A DNA stretch of 64,000 nt from OLB23 sp965230965 (GCA_965230965.1 OZ246401.1:496001-560000); one strand, 5' to 3'; numbered from the stretch's first letter, positions 16,345 to 24,992 are shown. Notes: generated by a model not told the origin, from the letters alone. Translations and numbers: made by a program.

Positions 16345-16785
16345 TTATTGTGTATGTTTTTTTATCTCAGCGATAATACGTTGTGGTTCAGCTTGTCCAG
16401 CCAATTCTTTCATGACGGTTTGCATAATGAGTTTTGGATTTTCAGCAAATTGTGTTTTATTAGCTTCCATAATTGCAGAAACCCTTTCTGCGAGAACATC
16501 GTCGCCTAAGTCAGCCGGCACATATTCGCTATAAATTTCAACCTGAGCTTGGTTTTGTTCAGCAAGATCATTGCGACCGCCCTGGATGAACATATCAGAT
16601 GCTTCTTTCAACTTTTTGATGCTCGAACGAATTAATTTGACAACTTCGTCATCAGTGAGTTCTTGTTTTGAATCAATTTCTTTATTTTTAATATCAGAAA
16701 TAACAAGTCGTAAAGCCTCAACCTTGTTTTGTTCTTTGGCTTTCATTGCCGAGATGAGGTCCTGTTGAATTTTCTCCTTTATCAT
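16345..16785 (-). CDS. GatB/YqeY domain protein
   Basis: The 146-residue helical protein matches the YqeY family: EKIQQDLISAMKAKEQNKVEALRLVISDIKNKEID at the start, ELTDDEVVKLIRSSIKKLKEA, and the tail domain ...IMQTVMKELAGQAEPQRIIAEIKK. The family is related to the tRNA-binding tail of GatB amidotransferase, but free-standing YqeY has no settled function; a tRNA-related role is the usual suggestion. It diverges from the gene at 16815 across only 29 bases. Confidence 0.88.
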   Translation of the reverse strand: MIKEKIQQDLISAMKAKEQNKVEALRLVISDIKNKEIDSKQELTDDEVVKLIRSSIKKLKEASDMFIQGGRNDLAEQNQAQVEIYSEYVPADLGDDVLAERVSAIMEANKTQFAENPKLIMQTVMKELAGQAEPQRIIAEIKKHTQ

Positions 16786-16814
16786 ATTATGATTGTTACA
16801 CCAAACTTTAACGT

Positions 16815-17207
16815 ATGAGACGTAAAACTGCTTTCGATATTATAAAACAAATACATAATGAAGTCGAGGAGCAGGCCCATCCGCTCGAAGCGATGGTGCG
16901 CGATATTCAAATGATGGGCTTCAAAATTCGTCCAATCATGGGCGATATTTCTGCTATTGGTGCAATGCATGATGAAGTCGTTCGTTCTCTTTGGAAAATC
17001 GGGAAAATAGACGAGATTATTAGTGGTGCAATATATGATCTTGAGGAAGATGATCAAGATAGACTTATCGACTATCTTAGAAAAATGGAAATTGAAGCAG
17101 AAAATAGAATACGCGATTCTATACAGGGCAGAAACAAGCTTTCAAAAAAACAACTTCTTAAAATAGAAGTCTTCAAAGACGTTTTTACAGATGCGGTTGT
17201 TAACTGA
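16815..17207 (+). CDS. Unrecognised helical protein (130 aa)
   Basis: No known family is recognised. The protein is predicted almost fully alpha-helical and charged, with no membrane segment and no cysteines. The central part GAMHDEVVRSLWKIGKIDEIISGAIYDLEEDDQDRLIDYL could be a helical bundle. It is followed after 17 bases by an RNase H-like gene and shares a 29-base divergent region with yqeY. The start ATG is not preceded by a clear ribosome site. Confidence 0.65.
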   Translation: MRRKTAFDIIKQIHNEVEEQAHPLEAMVRDIQMMGFKIRPIMGDISAIGAMHDEVVRSLWKIGKIDEIISGAIYDLEEDDQDRLIDYLRKMEIEAENRIRDSIQGRNKLSKKQLLKIEVFKDVFTDAVVN

Positions 17208-17224
17208 TATACTCCTTACTACAT

Positions 17225-17800
17225 ATGCGAGCACCAGTTATCTTCGATATCGAAACAAAAAAAACTTTTCGTGAAGCCCCAAATCATAAGGATTTAGGTA
17301 TATCTGTTGTTGGGGCGTATGATTATCAATCAGATACCTATCGCACTTTTTTAGAACATGAGCTAGGAGAGCTCTTTGTATTGTTAGAAAATGCATCCGT
17401 GGTTATTGGTTATAACTCTGATGGCTTTGACCTTCCCGTACTCCAAGCATACTACCCCGGCGACGTGAGTCAATTTAAATCCTTCGACATCCTGGCAGAT
17501 ATTAAAAGAATATTAGGTAGAAGAATAAGTCTCGATGAGGTTGTTAAGGCCACATTGGGGGAGGGGAAGTCGGGCAATGGCCTTCAAGCAATCACATATT
17601 ATCGAAAAGGAATGTGGGAAGAGCTTAAAAAATATTGCCTTGATGATGTGCGGCTCACAAAACAGCTCTTTGATTATGGCTTAAAAGAACACAAGATTTA
17701 CTACAACACCCCAACAGGAAAGCGCTTCATGACAGTGTTTTGGGAGCCGCATATGAGTCCGAATGCGGGAACAGATGTGAGCCTCACACTTCCTTTCTAA
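17225..17800 (+). CDS. RNase H-like 3'-5' exonuclease domain protein
   Basis: The 191-residue protein fits the RNase_H_2/DEDD exonuclease-like group. Acidic motifs are FDIETKKTF (D and E of motif I), VVIGYNSDGFDLPVL (motif II) and CLDDVRLTKQLFDYG (motif III). Such domains occur alone or attached to helicases and are thought to trim nucleic acids. TATACT at 17208-17213 lies 11 bases before the ATG. The downstream UbiA gene has its own promoter in the last bases of this region. Confidence 0.75.
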   Translation: MRAPVIFDIETKKTFREAPNHKDLGISVVGAYDYQSDTYRTFLEHELGELFVLLENASVVIGYNSDGFDLPVLQAYYPGDVSQFKSFDILADIKRILGRRISLDEVVKATLGEGKSGNGLQAITYYRKGMWEELKKYCLDDVRLTKQLFDYGLKEHKIYYNTPTGKRFMTVFWEPHMSPNAGTDVSLTLPF

Positions 17801-17804
17801 GTTG

Positions 17805-17810
17805 TATAAT
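17805..17810 (+). promoter_or_regulatory. -10 element of UbiA gene
   Basis: TATAAT at 17805-17810 lies ten bases before the GTG at 17821, so the leader is at most a few bases. This supports the GTG start over a longer in-frame start inside the preceding gene. Confidence 0.6.
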
Positions 17811-17820
17811 ATACGTTAAG

Positions 17821-18741
17821 GTGAGCCTCAAAAAACTACAGTACGTTCTCGCAGCAGCAAGACCCAATCAATGGGTAAAGAATTTAGTCGTATATACCGC
17901 CATTCTATTCGCAGGACGACTTTTCAATCCTGAGCTTTTCTTCCAAACAACCATAGGTTTTGTGCTTCTGTGCATGCTGTCGTCCACATCATATATTCTC
18001 AACGATATCATTGATTATCCGTTTGATAAAAAACACCCATCAAAAAGTAAGCGGCCCATTGCAGCAGGCCAACTATCAATTCCAGACGGCACATTTATTG
18101 TCTTTATTTTGTCGCTTACATCATTAATATTGTCACTCTTTTTCTCAATTCCATTCTTTTTTGTCGCATTCATCTTCCTCCTTTTGCACTTTTTCTATTC
18201 ACTATATTTTAAGCAAAAGCCAGTCCTTGATATATTTGCCATATCGTTCTCATTCATGTTGCGCGCCTTTGCTGGCCAGCTGATAAGCGGCTTCCACATT
18301 CAAATTTGGCTTATTCTAACAATCTTTTTTGCATCCCTTTTTATCGCATCGGTCAAGCGCCATGCCGAACTTGTCAACCACGGGACTGCAACTCGATCAA
18401 CACTTTCCACCTATAAAGAAACACTTTTACTCTTTATGACAAGTACATTTGCCACGATGACTATCACATCGTATTCTCTTTATACCTTTCTTGAAACACC
18501 ACCCCTCATCGAAACGAACTTTTCTGAAGCCTTTTCTTTTGTTGTCCCTGACTTTGAGGCACGAAAATGGCTTATGGTAACCATTCCTTTGGTCGTCTAT
18601 GGCATCTCGCGTTATGCGCAGCTCCTCTACGAAAAAGAGCAAGGAGAAGCCCCAGAGAAAATTATCACACAAGACAAGTCGCTTATTGTCACCATGATTT
18701 TATGGGGTATAATTGTCACTTCTCTTATTTACGTGTTCTAA
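17821..18741 (+). CDS. UbiA prenyltransferase, polyprenyl-phosphate phosphoribosyltransferase-like
   Basis: The 306-residue membrane protein (GTG start) belongs to the UbiA superfamily. The first aspartate-rich motif is NDIIDYPFDKKHPSKSKRP within SYILNDIIDYPFD, and the second is near FYSLYFKQKPVLDIFAISF. The N-terminal AAARPNQWVKNLVVYTAILFAG is typical of the decaprenyl-phosphate phosphoribosyltransferase subgroup, which makes a polyprenyl-phospho-ribose donor for cell-surface glycans. About eight to nine membrane helices are expected. This may link isoprenoid synthesis (idi at 10 kb) to the glycan genes at 46-54 kb; this link is inferred. Confidence 0.82.
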   Translation: MSLKKLQYVLAAARPNQWVKNLVVYTAILFAGRLFNPELFFQTTIGFVLLCMLSSTSYILNDIIDYPFDKKHPSKSKRPIAAGQLSIPDGTFIVFILSLTSLILSLFFSIPFFFVAFIFLLLHFFYSLYFKQKPVLDIFAISFSFMLRAFAGQLISGFHIQIWLILTIFFASLFIASVKRHAELVNHGTATRSTLSTYKETLLLFMTSTFATMTITSYSLYTFLETPPLIETNFSEAFSFVVPDFEARKWLMVTIPLVVYGISRYAQLLYEKEQGEAPEKIITQDKSLIVTMILWGIIVTSLIYVF

Positions 18742-18747
18742 AAAACC

Positions 18748-19386
18748 ATGAAACCATTTTCATTTGTGCTTGATACAAACCTCTTTTTCAATATGGAGGC
18801 TGAATCAGGACTAGGTAAAAATTCAAAGGAGGTAATGCTCTCGCTATATAACTATGGCTTACAACTTGGGTCATCATACGTCCAATTTTATATGCCCCCT
18901 GCCATTCTTGATGAGGTGTTAACGTTCCTTCCTGAGACCGATGAAAACCTAAAAAAGCTACTTTCTGTCGTGCAGATAAAGAGCCCTGAGATAAGTAATA
19001 TTAAGTTTTCTGCTAAAGTTTTTTATACAATCGTAAAAGACATCCGAGAGCGCTCATATCGTGGCCTTACTATCGCAGAAGAAGAGTTGGCGAATGCGGT
19101 AAAAGATATGTCAGGCAAAACACTTGATCATATTGAACATCAAAAACAAATCGGAAAGCACGTGACAAAGTTGCGCGAGCGATATCGCAATGCTACACGC
19201 ACAAAATTTCTAGATAGCGTTGCCGACCTCGATTTAATTGTTCTTGCTCAGGAGCTTGATGCAAGTGTTGTGAGCTCAGATGAGGGAATAATGATCTGGG
19301 CACGACTATTTGGTGTCAAAGAAACTAAGCCTCAGTTTTTGAAAGATCAGCTTGAGACTCTTCTTCATCAGGCAACAGCGAAGTAA
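18748..19386 (+). CDS. PIN-domain RNase similar to RNA ligase partner protein
   Basis: The 212-residue protein has a PIN-type nuclease layout: FVLDTNLFFN with the first acidic residue, ERSYRGLTIAEEELANAV, KLRERYRNATRTKFLDSVADLDLIVLAQEL, and SSDEGIMIWARLFGV with the last acidic residues. The order and spacing match the RNA ligase partner family known mainly from archaea. No RNA ligase gene is visible in the window. It starts six bases after the UbiA stop and its 3' end overlaps the convergent gene by 62 bases. Confidence 0.72.
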   Translation: MKPFSFVLDTNLFFNMEAESGLGKNSKEVMLSLYNYGLQLGSSYVQFYMPPAILDEVLTFLPETDENLKKLLSVVQIKSPEISNIKFSAKVFYTIVKDIRERSYRGLTIAEEELANAVKDMSGKTLDHIEHQKQIGKHVTKLRERYRNATRTKFLDSVADLDLIVLAQELDASVVSSDEGIMIWARLFGVKETKPQFLKDQLETLLHQATAK

Positions 19387-19951
19387 GCCAGCCAGCCATT
19401 TTATCTGTTGTGGTAAGCCGTGGTTCTTTTAAATACACCAGGTGTTCTGCTAGAAGTTTTGTAACCGTATCCTTTGTTTTTGTATCCGGGACAACAAGAT
19501 AGAGAAATGTATTATTTTCTTGGTCACCCTGGACCGTTAAGACATCATAATCAAAGCGCCTTATAAAGTAATAGCTACTCAGAATATTCCACGGATATGT
19601 AGTTCCAGCAATTTCAAGGCCAAATTTTGTAATACGATATTCGATGATTGCTGGAGGAGTAACGGTCAATATGTAAACCACAAACAGCGTTGACCAAATG
19701 GGCAGGATAAGTATAGGGTCGCTCACAAAATAAACAAGAAGGGTGATCAAGATTGCTACAGCAACATAGAATCGTAGAATACCTTTTGATTTTTTTCTAT
19801 ACGGACGTAAAGGAGCATTCCACGAGAACAGTTCTTGAGGATGTGGATTCTCTTCCTTTGGCTTATTTTGTTGTTCAATACTCGAACGTAGTTCTTCGGG
19901 GCTCACAGGCAATCTTTTAAACTTATATCTCAGCTTTATTGCTGCAATCAT
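19325..19951 (-). CDS. Two-helix membrane protein (208 aa), unknown function
   Basis: No family is recognised with confidence. The protein has a charged N-terminal part (proline- and glutamate-rich, residues 15-55), two close membrane helices (about 62-100, FYVAVAILITLLVYFVSD and LPIWSTLFVVYILTV), then a cytoplasmic beta-rich domain (YRITKFGLEIAGTTYPWNIL..) that resembles pleckstrin-like domains of small bacterial membrane proteins. It overlaps the PIN gene tail to tail by 62 bases. No clear promoter is seen upstream. Confidence 0.65.
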   Translation of the reverse strand: MIAAIKLRYKFKRLPVSPEELRSSIEQQNKPKEENPHPQELFSWNAPLRPYRKKSKGILRFYVAVAILITLLVYFVSDPILILPIWSTLFVVYILTVTPPAIIEYRITKFGLEIAGTTYPWNILSSYYFIRRFDYDVLTVQGDQENNTFLYLVVPDTKTKDTVTKLLAEHLVYLKEPRLTTTDKMAGWLTSLLPDEEESQADLSKTEA

Positions 19952-20148
19952 TATCTTTTATTTCAACTTTAAAGTCAATTGTCGCAAAATCCGATCGAAG
20001 CGAAAAAGACGACTATGTTGGGTCAGTTTATGATGAGAGACACTACATTTGTTCAATTTTTTTTGGGAAGTCGATGTTTTTGCATGTGCCAATTTTGATC
20101 CGAGCTCAGAGGGAAATAACTGATCTATTTAGATACTATTGAGATCGG

Positions 20149-20177
20149 TTGACACGCTCTTAGTAGTGTGGTCTAAT
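20149..20177 (+). promoter_or_regulatory. nrdR promoter
   Basis: TTGACA (20149-20154), 17-base spacer, TCTAAT (20172-20177), with 17 bases to the ATG. The sequence ACACAACATATG just before and across the start is only a loose match to NrdR boxes. Bases 19952-20148 upstream hold no gene or repeat that I can support. Confidence 0.7.
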
Positions 20178-20194
20178 CGAAAGTAACACAACAT

Positions 20195-20641
20195 ATGCAT
20201 TGTATTTTTTGTAGTAACGAGCAAACAGAGGTAGTTGAAACAAGAACAGCGGATGACGGAATGACCGTCCGCAGAAGAAGAGAGTGCACAAAGTGCCTCA
20301 AGCGCTTTACAACATACGAACGAGTTGAACAGCTACCAATCGTAGTGGTAAAACGCGATGGGAGAAGAGAGCGATTTGATAGAAATAAGCTGAGCGACGG
20401 CATAATAAAATCAACCGGAAAGACAACGATAACGCTGGATCAGGTTGAAGAAATAGTAAAGAACGTCGAGATGGACTTAAAACAAGAAGAGACGACAGAA
20501 ATTGAAAGTCAAAAAATAGGAGAATTAGTCGCCAAATATTTGAAAAATTTAGATAAAATAGCCTACATCCGTTTTTCATCGGTGTTCAAACGGTTTGTAG
20601 ATGTTGAAGACTTTGAAAAGGAATTAAAAAAGTTATTATAA
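20195..20641 (+). CDS. nrdR: Transcriptional repressor NrdR
   Basis: The 148-residue protein is the ribonucleotide reductase regulator. It has a zinc ribbon (MHCIFCSN...RECTKCLKRFTTYERVE, cysteines at 3, 6, 31 and 34) and an ATP-cone domain from VVVKRDGRRERFDRNKL onward. NrdR binds ATP or dATP and represses RNR genes through paired boxes. It is followed after 15 bases by nrdJ, so the regulator and its usual target are co-transcribed. Confidence 0.96.
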   Translation: MHCIFCSNEQTEVVETRTADDGMTVRRRRECTKCLKRFTTYERVEQLPIVVVKRDGRRERFDRNKLSDGIIKSTGKTTITLDQVEEIVKNVEMDLKQEETTEIESQKIGELVAKYLKNLDKIAYIRFSSVFKRFVDVEDFEKELKKLL

Positions 20642-20656
20642 GTTCGCCAAAACATC

Positions 20657-23029
20657 ATGAAACTAACAGGACTCTCACAAAAGGTTTTCATCGACCGCTA
20701 TTCACTTAAAGATTTAGCCGGTGCTCCATTGGAAAAAACACCAGAAGAAATGTGGAGACGCGTTGCACGTGGTATAGCCAAGCAAGAAAAAAAGAGTCAG
20801 CAACCAAAGTGGGAAGAAAAGTTTTATGATGTGCTTAAGGATTTTAAATTTGTGCCGGGTGGTCGTATTCTTTCAGGTGCAGGCACAGATTATAAAGTAA
20901 CCTACTTCAATTGTTTTGTTATTCCTTCACCAAAAGATTCACGACAAGGTATTCTAGAATCATTAAATCAATTGGTTGAGATCCAAGCCCGCTCGGGCGG
21001 CGTCGGCCTCAATCTCTCATCTCTCCGCCCTCGCGGTGCACGTGTAAAAACAGTTAATGGCTTTTCTTCTGGCCCCGTTACCTGGGCCGGTTTATTCTCA
21101 TACGCGACGCATGATGTGGTACAACAGGGTGGTTCGCGTCGCGGCGCCACAATGCTTATGCTCTGGGATTGGCATCCTGACGTTGAAGAATTTATTACGG
21201 TAAAACAGGATCTTACAAAGATTCATGGCGCTAATCTTTCGGTCTGTATCTCCGACAAATTTATGGAAGCAGTGAAGAAAGATGGCGATTGGGATTTGGT
21301 CTTCCCTGATATCGATGATCCTCGCTATGACGCAAAATGGAATGGCGAGATTGAAGAATGGAAGGCAATGGGAGGCAAGGTTCGCATCTATAAGACAATA
21401 AAAGCCAAGCACCTCTGGGACTTAATTTGTAAGGCCGCTTGGCAATCAGCCGAACCAGGACTTCACTTCTTGGACAGAAGTAATAAGAGAAGTAATACCT
21501 ATTATTTCGAGCGACTTCTCGCTACGAACCCATGTGGTGAACAACCTCTTGGTGGATGGGCGGTATGTAACCTTGGTGCAATGAACCTTGCCGCATATGT
21601 AAAGAAAGAAGAATTTGATTTTGACGCATTTGGTAAAGATGTGCAGGTCGCCATGCGCTTCCTTGACAACGTTATCGATGACACTTTCTACTTTTTTGAT
21701 CAAAATGAAAAGGCAGCAAAAGATATTCGTCGCACAGGCCTCGGCATTATGGGCATCGCCGACGCCCTTATAAAAATGAAAGTGCGCTACGGCTCTGATG
21801 AATCCCTCCCTATCGTTAATAAGATGTTCCAAACGCTTCGTGACAATGCCTATATTGCATCAGTAGAGATTGCAAAAGAAAAAGGCGCCTTCCCGAAGTT
21901 TGTTAAGGAAAAATATCTCAAGGGTTTCCATATTCAAAGACTCCCCGAAGAGATTCAGAGAGGTATTGAAAAATATGGTATTCGCAACGCAGTGCTCTTA
22001 ACCGTTGCACCAACCGGCACAACAAGTGTGCTTGCGGGTGTTTCTTCAGGCATTGAGCCGGTTTACGAGTTTGAATATCGTCAGACATGGCGCGGAGGCC
22101 AGGATATTGTCTATCATCCACTCTTTAAGGAATGGAAGGAAAAAAATCCTGAAGCCGAACGTCCAGATTACTTTGTCTCTGCTAATGATTTGGCCCCAGT
22201 TGATCATGTGCGTATTCAAGCTGTAGCACAAGAATATATTGATTCATCCATCTCAAAAACAGTGAACGCGCCAAATGCGCATACTGTCGATGATGTAAAG
22301 CAGCTTTATACCATGGCATACGACATGGGCCTAAAGGGAATCACCTATATGCGTGATGGGTCGCGACAAGGTGTTTTAGAGCGTCTTGAAGATACAAAAG
22401 ACAAAAAAGCAGAAGAGTCTGTGGAGATTTCACAGCCAAAGCACAAAATTATTCCACGCCCAATGGTTGCGCACGGTTCAACATATCGTATCGAAACACC
22501 AGTTGGCGTCGCGTATATAACTATTAATGAAGATGAATCAGGCGTTCCACTCGAAGTCTTTATTAATGGAGTAGGAAAAGCAGGATCCGATCTTTTCGCC
22601 ATGGCTGAAGGCCTAGGAAAGATGATCTCAATGAATCTTCGCATGGCATCGTATCTTACGCCAGAAGAAAAGATTCAACACATTGTTGATGATCTTTTGA
22701 ACATTGGCGGTGCAAGTATTCGAGGCTTTGGGAAGAACCAAATCAGAAGTCTGCCTGATGCGGTCGCAAAGGTGCTTTCAATGAAATATGGCCTGCACGG
22801 CTTTGGTCATACCGACAAAAAGCCCGAACTAACAAGTTTAAATGGCAATGGCGCAACCACTAATGGTAACGGCCATACCCCAAAGCTTGATCTAGAAAAT
22901 ATGTCGGTACAAAAAGCGCCAATTGTGATGTCTGCGAAGCTTGATATTTGTCCAGAATGTGGTGTTGCAGCGTTGGTCTATGAAGAAGGCTGTAAGAAGT
23001 GTTACAGTTGTGGCGCATCGGCGTGTTAG
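20657..23029 (+). CDS. nrdJ: Class II (adenosylcobalamin-dependent) ribonucleotide reductase
   Basis: The 790-residue enzyme reduces ribonucleotides using adenosylcobalamin, so it needs no oxygen-dependent radical subunit. Key segments are YFNCFVIPSP (first active cysteine), SGGVGLNLSSLRPRGA, the NPCGEQPLGGWAVCNLG block with the thiyl-radical cysteine and catalytic N and E, and TGTTSVLAGVSSGIEPVYEF. The C-terminus carries a zinc-ribbon-like tail (CPECG...CKKCYSCGASAC) that likely delivers electrons. It lies between nrdR and a cobalamin adenosyltransferase, which supplies its cofactor. The genome would depend on imported or salvaged B12, since no B12 synthesis genes are seen here. Confidence 0.95.
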   Translation: MKLTGLSQKVFIDRYSLKDLAGAPLEKTPEEMWRRVARGIAKQEKKSQQPKWEEKFYDVLKDFKFVPGGRILSGAGTDYKVTYFNCFVIPSPKDSRQGILESLNQLVEIQARSGGVGLNLSSLRPRGARVKTVNGFSSGPVTWAGLFSYATHDVVQQGGSRRGATMLMLWDWHPDVEEFITVKQDLTKIHGANLSVCISDKFMEAVKKDGDWDLVFPDIDDPRYDAKWNGEIEEWKAMGGKVRIYKTIKAKHLWDLICKAAWQSAEPGLHFLDRSNKRSNTYYFERLLATNPCGEQPLGGWAVCNLGAMNLAAYVKKEEFDFDAFGKDVQVAMRFLDNVIDDTFYFFDQNEKAAKDIRRTGLGIMGIADALIKMKVRYGSDESLPIVNKMFQTLRDNAYIASVEIAKEKGAFPKFVKEKYLKGFHIQRLPEEIQRGIEKYGIRNAVLLTVAPTGTTSVLAGVSSGIEPVYEFEYRQTWRGGQDIVYHPLFKEWKEKNPEAERPDYFVSANDLAPVDHVRIQAVAQEYIDSSISKTVNAPNAHTVDDVKQLYTMAYDMGLKGITYMRDGSRQGVLERLEDTKDKKAEESVEISQPKHKIIPRPMVAHGSTYRIETPVGVAYITINEDESGVPLEVFINGVGKAGSDLFAMAEGLGKMISMNLRMASYLTPEEKIQHIVDDLLNIGGASIRGFGKNQIRSLPDAVAKVLSMKYGLHGFGHTDKKPELTSLNGNGATTNGNGHTPKLDLENMSVQKAPIVMSAKLDICPECGVAALVYEEGCKKCYSCGASAC

Positions 23030-23035
23030 CCTTGC

Positions 23036-23049
23036 AAGCCCAGGGCTTA
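23036..23049 (+). repeat. Partial family A palindrome at nrdJ-adenosyltransferase junction
   Basis: AAGCCCAGGGCTTA, identical to the hairpin half of family A repeats (40254, 45240), ends on the A of the adenosyltransferase ATG. The second half of the repeat (AAAAGCTCGTG...) is missing. It would place a hairpin on the translation start. Confidence 0.55.
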
Positions 23050-23576
23050 TGAAAATATATACAAAAAGCGGTGATAAAGGCACAACGGCTCTCTATGGGG
23101 GGAAGCGGGTCGCAAAAAACGACCCGCAAGTAGAAGCGTATGGTAGCGTTGACGAACTTGCTTCGTGGCTTGGAATGATTTTGAGTTATCCCGAAGCGGC
23201 AAAAGACAAAGAGCTACTCACACAGATCCAAAGAAACCTTCATGCAACGATGAGTATTCTTTGTAACGCGCCGGTAGAAGTGGCCGCTATAAAAGAGCAC
23301 ATACACGAACTTGAAGAGTACATTGATGATGTTGAAAAGCAGAAACCGACAGGAACAAAGTTTATCTTGATCCAAGGCACCCAAGTCAGCGTGGTGTGTC
23401 ATATTGCGCGAACAGTATGTAGACGCGCAGAACGAAACGTGATTACATTTTTACAAAAAAGTACCGAAATCGAGGCTGAAAAAGCAGATTGTATGGTACA
23501 ATACCTGAACCGTCTGTCAGATATGCTCTACGCCATGGGGCGTATGCAGAATGTAGACGAAGAATTATTTGTGTAA
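23049..23576 (+). CDS. Cobalamin adenosyltransferase, PduO type
   Basis: The 175-residue enzyme transfers adenosine from ATP to cob(I)alamin to make adenosylcobalamin, the cofactor of NrdJ. It has the family's MKIYTKSGDKGTTALYGGKR start with the ATP-binding residues, EAYGSVDELASWLGM, and the C-terminal CRRAERNVI followed by YLNRLSDMLYAMGR. The start at 23049 is chosen because it gives the standard N-terminus; it lies 19 bases after the nrdJ stop. A cobalamin riboswitch follows the stop by one base. Confidence 0.94.
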   Translation: MKIYTKSGDKGTTALYGGKRVAKNDPQVEAYGSVDELASWLGMILSYPEAAKDKELLTQIQRNLHATMSILCNAPVEVAAIKEHIHELEEYIDDVEKQKPTGTKFILIQGTQVSVVCHIARTVCRRAERNVITFLQKSTEIEAEKADCMVQYLNRLSDMLYAMGRMQNVDEELFV

Positions 23577-23577
23577 C

Positions 23578-23654
23578 GGTTTTGGAATGGGGAATTCAGG
23601 TGAAACTCCTGAGCTGTGCCGCAACGGTTAAAGTCCGACTACCTTCCAAAAACC
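23578..23654 (+). promoter_or_regulatory. Cobalamin riboswitch (compact)
   Basis: P1 pairs GGTTTTGGAA (23578-23587) with TTCCAAAAACC (23644-23654; one bulged A). Inside are the conserved pieces of the B12 aptamer in order: GGGGAA, GGTGAAACTCC within a TCAGG/CCTGA stem, TGTGCCGCAACGGT (the B12 box region) and AAGTCCGACTACC. The side arms are minimal. Just after it, CCCC-GAGCA-GGG (23657-23668) could hide the ribosome site of the ATG at 23671, so translational control is likely. It sits between the adenosyltransferase and the unknown gene 23671. Confidence 0.88.
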
Positions 23655-23670
23655 TACCCCGAGCAGGGAT

Positions 23671-24975
23671 ATGCAACAAAGAGCTGAAATATTACAGCCC
23701 CAACCGGGGCACTCGTTGGACCGTCTCTACGACATTCCTCTGGAAGTGGCTCGTCTACATGATCTCCCCGAACAATATCACCGTGAATTTCTTGATGGGC
23801 AAACGATAGGGCTATTGAATGAACATGCAGGCTATGTGCCACACAGTGAAGTAGAGGGCGAATTAGGCCACGATGGCAGATGGACAATGCAAGGGCTTGA
23901 TCTAGAACAGTCTTGGCAGCGCACCATAGATAAGTACGGCCAATGGTCGCGCGAACATTATGAGGTAATAGGCTATAAAGAAGCGCATAAGTTGCTTTTA
24001 GATCCAGACGTCAATATGGTTGCTCTTTCTTCGCCATCTAAAGAAGGTTATGGTGACCGAAGTTTTTCTTTTGTCGTACGCAAAATTCCTAACAGCGATG
24101 GCACCTACCGTATTATTCAAACAAATATTATGCATCGCCACGACGATGTCTCTTTTGAAAAAGCACAAGAGAGGTTTGATGCTTTGCAACAAGCCGAAGG
24201 CTTTGTAGGAAGCCTTGCAGCACCAGAGACAGCTGAAGAAATGTTAGTGCGGCCCTTAGCATTTAAAGCAACAGAAGAGCAGCAGGGCCGTGTCTTTGAA
24301 ATGCTTGGGTTGACCCAAGATAAAGTTGAAGCCTCAGAAGCATTTACAAAGCAAGTTCGCGAAGATCTGGGCGCATATACGCAGCACTTTATAGCGCTTA
24401 TGAGTGAACTGCAGTCAACGATAAGAGAAGACGACCCCATTCGTTATGCAGAAATGGTTCGTGCAGCTCAGCAAGCACGCGACTACCTTTTTGAACAGGC
24501 AGAATTGATACGTGAAGACCAAGATCACAACAACAAAGCAACGTCAGAAATCAAAAGAGACGGCAATATTATAGACATTCGTGGTCATATCGCCGCATAT
24601 TACGATCAGCATGAAGCCCCACGTTTCTATGGTAGTCTGGTCTGTGACACAGAAGCTTCGGGTTTTTATGGCGGCCTTCTTGGCGAGCTTTCACCTCATA
24701 TGGCCGCTCTCTATACAACGCACAGCACTCAATCCAGAGGTAAAGAAGCGTGGCGTGACACATCTACCTGGCAGATAGGTGCATGTAAAGCTTTTGGTAA
24801 GGGAGGTTGTGGTGCAGAAAAAATAAAAGTGGGGCCATGTGCAATTTGTGAGCATTGTCAGAGAGATTATGATGCGGGGAGGAAACCATCGATGAACAGG
24901 GCTCCCATGAAAGATCCTATTAAATTTGCCCCTAAAATTAGACCGCAATCACAATATTTCGCCAAGGCAGCATAA
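23671..24975 (+). CDS. Unrecognised protein under cobalamin riboswitch (434 aa)
   Basis: No known family is recognised. There is no signal peptide and no clear membrane helix, so it is probably cytoplasmic. The N-terminal half contains a beta-rich stretch (NMVALSSPSKEGYGDRSFSF, then VVRKIPNSDGTYRIIQTNI), the middle is helical, and the C-terminal end holds clustered cysteines (GACKAFGKGGC, GPCAICEHCQRDYD) that look like a metal site. It directly follows the riboswitch, which implies B12-dependent control. Candidate roles are B12 handling or a backup for a B12-dependent step, but this is inference from position only. The start ATG at 23671 lies 16 bases after the aptamer. Confidence 0.75.
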   Translation: MQQRAEILQPQPGHSLDRLYDIPLEVARLHDLPEQYHREFLDGQTIGLLNEHAGYVPHSEVEGELGHDGRWTMQGLDLEQSWQRTIDKYGQWSREHYEVIGYKEAHKLLLDPDVNMVALSSPSKEGYGDRSFSFVVRKIPNSDGTYRIIQTNIMHRHDDVSFEKAQERFDALQQAEGFVGSLAAPETAEEMLVRPLAFKATEEQQGRVFEMLGLTQDKVEASEAFTKQVREDLGAYTQHFIALMSELQSTIREDDPIRYAEMVRAAQQARDYLFEQAELIREDQDHNNKATSEIKRDGNIIDIRGHIAAYYDQHEAPRFYGSLVCDTEASGFYGGLLGELSPHMAALYTTHSTQSRGKEAWRDTSTWQIGACKAFGKGGCGAEKIKVGPCAICEHCQRDYDAGRKPSMNRAPMKDPIKFAPKIRPQSQYFAKAA

Positions 24976-24992
24976 CTTGCTATACTCTTTGT

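Noticed and set aside
20178..20198. NrdR box near the nrdR start
   Set aside because: ACACAACATATG is only a partial match and only one copy is seen, while NrdR sites usually come in pairs.
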